Origin: Alkalihalobacillus sp047302405
Lineage (GTDB): Bacteria; Bacillota; Bacilli; Bacillales; Bacillaceae_D
DNA: 64,000 nucleotides
Assembly: GCF_047302405.1 (NCBI RefSeq)
Contig: NZ_CP154853.1
Coordinates: forward strand, 744,001 to 808,000
Direction of reading: 5' to 3'
Part shown: piece after piece, positions 62,158 to 64,000 of the stretch
Layout: the number at the start of each line of letters is the position of its first letter
Numbering within the stretch: position 1 is the stretch's first letter
Translations under genes and position numbers: made by a program
The notes under the pieces: generated by a model
Told to the model about the DNA's origin: nothing
What the model saw: only the letters and a program-made list of their open reading frames with translations
Databases searched by the model: none

Positions 62158-62487
62158 ATTAATTCCTCCTGTTATGTAAACAAACAAATTCATAATATAC
62201 ACGAATTACTCATGGTCTTCTCCATTATAAAGTTGTCCCTCCGAAAGATAAAGAAAACTCGTCGAGTGGTGAGCCAAAGGTGAAGGCAGAGCGGAAGTTG
62301 TCCTTAAAGCGAAGAGCTCGTCTTATTATTCAAAACCGAGTCGCGTTATACGCCGAACAAAGGAGAATTCGGCATGTAATCAAGTAACGATTCACCAAAT
62401 AAGTCAAAAGAACTCACATTCGATAAATTTGCTCCATAAAGTAGTTTTGATGCCCACCCACATACTATTAACATTCTTGTAAACAAA
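62158..62487. other. Intergenic region without recognised content
   Basis: No reading frame with a ribosome binding site, no repeat family member and no stem-loop of note was found between the nucleotidyltransferase start and the next terminator. Confidence 0.4.
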
Positions 62488-62490
62488 ACA

Positions 62491-62520
62491 AAAGACTACT
62501 CCAAATCAAGTAGTCCTTTC
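62491..62520 (-). terminator. Terminator of the 203-aa hypothetical gene
   Basis: GGACTACTT and GAGTAGTC pair on the minus strand, followed by TTTTGTTTTG. Confidence 0.82.
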
Positions 62521-62538
62521 GAATGGTTCACTTTTAAA

Positions 62539-63150
62539 TTAAATATAAGCTTCAATGATCATTCCTTTTGCTTGATGGGCTGCAATTAATTGTGAGGGAT
62601 ACGTGGAGTGTTTAGCTTCTTTGACAAATCGTTGGATGATTTGTAAACTCTCGATTTGGAAATGATTTAATTGAGCGAATGCTTTGGGCCATTGTTCCGA
62701 TTGAAACGTCTTAGGATACTCTAGTTTTAAAAAGTCACCTTTATTATTTAAATGGAAAGGTTTGATTTTCGGTCTAAATTTTTTATATAATTCAATCAAG
62801 TCTTTCGTGTAATCCGTCCCATAAAGGTGATCATGCTCTTTAAAATGAGCTAAAATTAGATTGTATTTAGTAATAAAATGTGTGAGAGAAGTGTATAAAT
62901 CCTTCTTTTGACTAGGTGAAGTGTGTGTAATCGGTTTGAGTGCTTTAGGTGATTGATTCTCTATTTTGTCATAATACAAATCGTAGGCCATAAGTTTATT
63001 TTCAGAAACGGGTGTCGTTTCATTTTCTGTTCGTCTTACAGGAGAAATGCTTTCGACTTCGGCAATCGTTTGACTGTTTGAAAATCGTTGAACATACATC
63101 TCATGGACTCGACTTGCCCGGATTGAAGAGACTTTGGTTAGCCTGCTCAT
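62539..63150 (-). CDS. Hypothetical protein, 203 aa
   Basis: The ATG at 63150 follows GGTGGTGATT; a short in-frame extension upstream has no site. The first 80 residues are polar and probably disordered (Ser/Thr/Arg/Glu-rich). The rest looks helical (SLTHFITKYNLILAHFKEHD, then FAQLNHFQIESLQIIQRFVK). There is no signal peptide. I do not recognise the family. Confidence 0.65.
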   Translation of the reverse strand: MSRLTKVSSIRASRVHEMYVQRFSNSQTIAEVESISPVRRTENETTPVSENKLMAYDLYYDKIENQSPKALKPITHTSPSQKKDLYTSLTHFITKYNLILAHFKEHDHLYGTDYTKDLIELYKKFRPKIKPFHLNNKGDFLKLEYPKTFQSEQWPKAFAQLNHFQIESLQIIQRFVKEAKHSTYPSQLIAAHQAKGMIIEAYI

Positions 63151-63256
63151 GATAATCACCACCTATTCTATTACAATTTCTATTCCTTTTATTCAAAAAA
63201 ATGAAACATTTTAAAATCTTAAAAGTATTTTTAGAGCTTAGGAGAGGGAGAAACAG

Positions 63257-63763
63257 ATGGAAATTCGAATTTTACAAGACGCTGACTGGGTTCCATACCG
63301 TCAGATAAGATTAGAGGCATTAAAAAAAGAGCCTTTTTTATTTGCAGACTCTTATGAAGAACAAAAAGAAAAAAACTCAGCCCATTTTCAGTCAGAATTA
63401 ACAACACCGTCCCATATTGTTTTAGGTGGATTTATTGAAGGTGAGTTAAAAGGGATTATCTCGTTAAAGCTTTATACATTAAAAAAGATGGATCATAAAG
63501 CAATGTTAGGTCGCTTTTATGTAATGGAAGATGCTAGAGGCAAGTCTTTAGGCAAAAAATTGTTCCAAGCAGGAATTGACAGGGCGAGAGAACTAGGGGT
63601 TGAGCAGCTTCAATTAGTTGTTGCATCAATTAACGAAACAGCTATTAGTGTGTATAAAAAGCAAGGATTTAAACGTTTTGCGTATGAAGAAAAAGCGATG
63701 AAATATAACGGGAAATATATTGATGAAGAATATTTTGTTCTAAATTTAACAGAAGAAAAATAA
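63257..63763 (+). CDS. GNAT-family N-acetyltransferase
   Basis: This 168-residue protein has GNAT motif A as LGRFYVMEDARGKSLGKKLF (R-G-x-x-L-G-K variant of R-x-x-G-x-G) and the later LVVASINETAISVYKKQGFK. The start EIRILQDADWVPYRQIRLEA is typical of small-molecule or antibiotic-resistance-like acetyltransferases. GAGAGGGAG precedes the ATG. The substrate is unknown. Confidence 0.9.
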   Translation: MEIRILQDADWVPYRQIRLEALKKEPFLFADSYEEQKEKNSAHFQSELTTPSHIVLGGFIEGELKGIISLKLYTLKKMDHKAMLGRFYVMEDARGKSLGKKLFQAGIDRARELGVEQLQLVVASINETAISVYKKQGFKRFAYEEKAMKYNGKYIDEEYFVLNLTEEK

Positions 63764-63792
63764 AAAAATCCAGCCTAGGCTGGATTTTTTAG
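63762..63792. terminator. Bidirectional terminator
   Basis: AAAAAATCCAGCC TA GGCTGGATTTTTT is a perfect palindrome with A and T runs on its sides; it serves both the acetyltransferase and the convergent hydrolase gene. Confidence 0.92.
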
Positions 63793-63796
63793 TGAA

Positions 63797-64000
63797 TTAT
63801 TTTGAGAATACATGATTGCCGATACGGATTGTTTCCGTTCTTGTTGCATTCCAGTGATTTGTTGCTGTTGTTGGGTTATAGAAGAAGATCGAACCTTGTC
63901 CTTTACCATTAAAAGCGAGTGCTTCGTTAACCGCTCTAATGGAATCAGCATCAGCTGATTTATTGATTTCTCCGTTCATATAAGGAGTGAAGGCATAATG
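63797..64000 (-). CDS. SleB/CwlJ-type cell wall hydrolase, C-terminal fragment at window edge
   Basis: The last 67 residues are present; the start lies beyond the right edge. FTPYMNGEINKSADADSIRA, then SIFFYNPTTATNHW and IRIGNHVFSK match the C-terminus of the Hydrolase_2 family, whose members (SleB, CwlJ) degrade cortex peptidoglycan during germination. The exact paralogue cannot be told from this part. Confidence 0.82.
   Translation of the reverse strand, partial: HYAFTPYMNGEINKSADADSIRAVNEALAFNGKGQGSIFFYNPTTATNHWNATRTETIRIGNHVFSK

Overview
The window is chromosomal DNA from a low-GC, Gram-positive, endospore-forming member of the Bacillaceae. Support comes from the strong AAGGAGG-type ribosome binding sites, frequent TTG/GTG starts, many lipoproteins, a SleB-type cortex hydrolase at the right edge, and an argCJBD-carAB-argF ... 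yjzC ... med ... fabH-fabF gene order that I recall from Bacillus subtilis. Intergenic DNA is unusually rich in hairpin repeats. I see no rRNA, tRNA or CRISPR.

Layout. 0-2.1 kb: phosphonate/phosphate-type ABC transporter (phnD, phnC, start of phnE, leftward). 2.3-6.2 kb: a HAD hydrolase, then cheA-cheW-cheY, with cheA broken by one extra base. 6.5-10.9 kb: small unknown proteins, a dimethylargininase-family enzyme, a membrane protein and a lipoprotein. 11-16.3 kb: maltodextrin ABC transporter (mdxEFG) with its LacI-type regulator and candidate operators. 16.5-21.3 kb: AI-2E-type permease, rhodanese, YitV-type esterase, YitT-type membrane protein, BsuPI lipoprotein. 21.3-27.2 kb: a leftward SNF2 helicase operon flanked on both sides by 52-bp-period repeat arrays. 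27.3-31 kb: azlCD and an XRE-cupin regulator, separated by an IS110/IS1111-type element that sits inside a GC-rich repeat that itself sits inside another repeat. 31-34.5 kb: unknown protein, acetyltransferase, a candidate structured RNA, a chain of three tiny overlapping genes and a Cof-type phosphatase. 34.6-36.1 kb: ctaG and a Sco protein (cytochrome oxidase copper-site assembly). 37-46.6 kb: the seven-gene arginine/carbamoyl-phosphate operon behind a promoter overlapped by an ARG-box-like site. 46.6-47.5 kb: an element with inverted repeats and a 5-bp target duplication but no transposase, carrying two hairpin repeats. 47.6-59.4 kb: yjzC, an alpha/beta-hydrolase-like protein, a 122-bp tandem hairpin array, an SDR protein, VanY, Nudix, prfC, med, small spore-type proteins and a FapR-controlled fabH-fabF operon. 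59.6-64 kb: a large DHH-CBS-tRNA nucleotidyltransferase, an unknown protein, an acetyltransferase and the end of a SleB-type hydrolase.

The most unusual content is in the repeats. One GC-rich hairpin family has a conserved core but, in three copies, three different 11-bp outer stems that are each perfectly self-complementary. A second family forms a 122-bp tandem array whose last unit shows paired changes in both stem arms. A third has a 52-bp period and a higher-order duplication. A roughly 190-nt region near 32.9 kb folds by eye into a closed multi-branch RNA that I cannot match to a known family.
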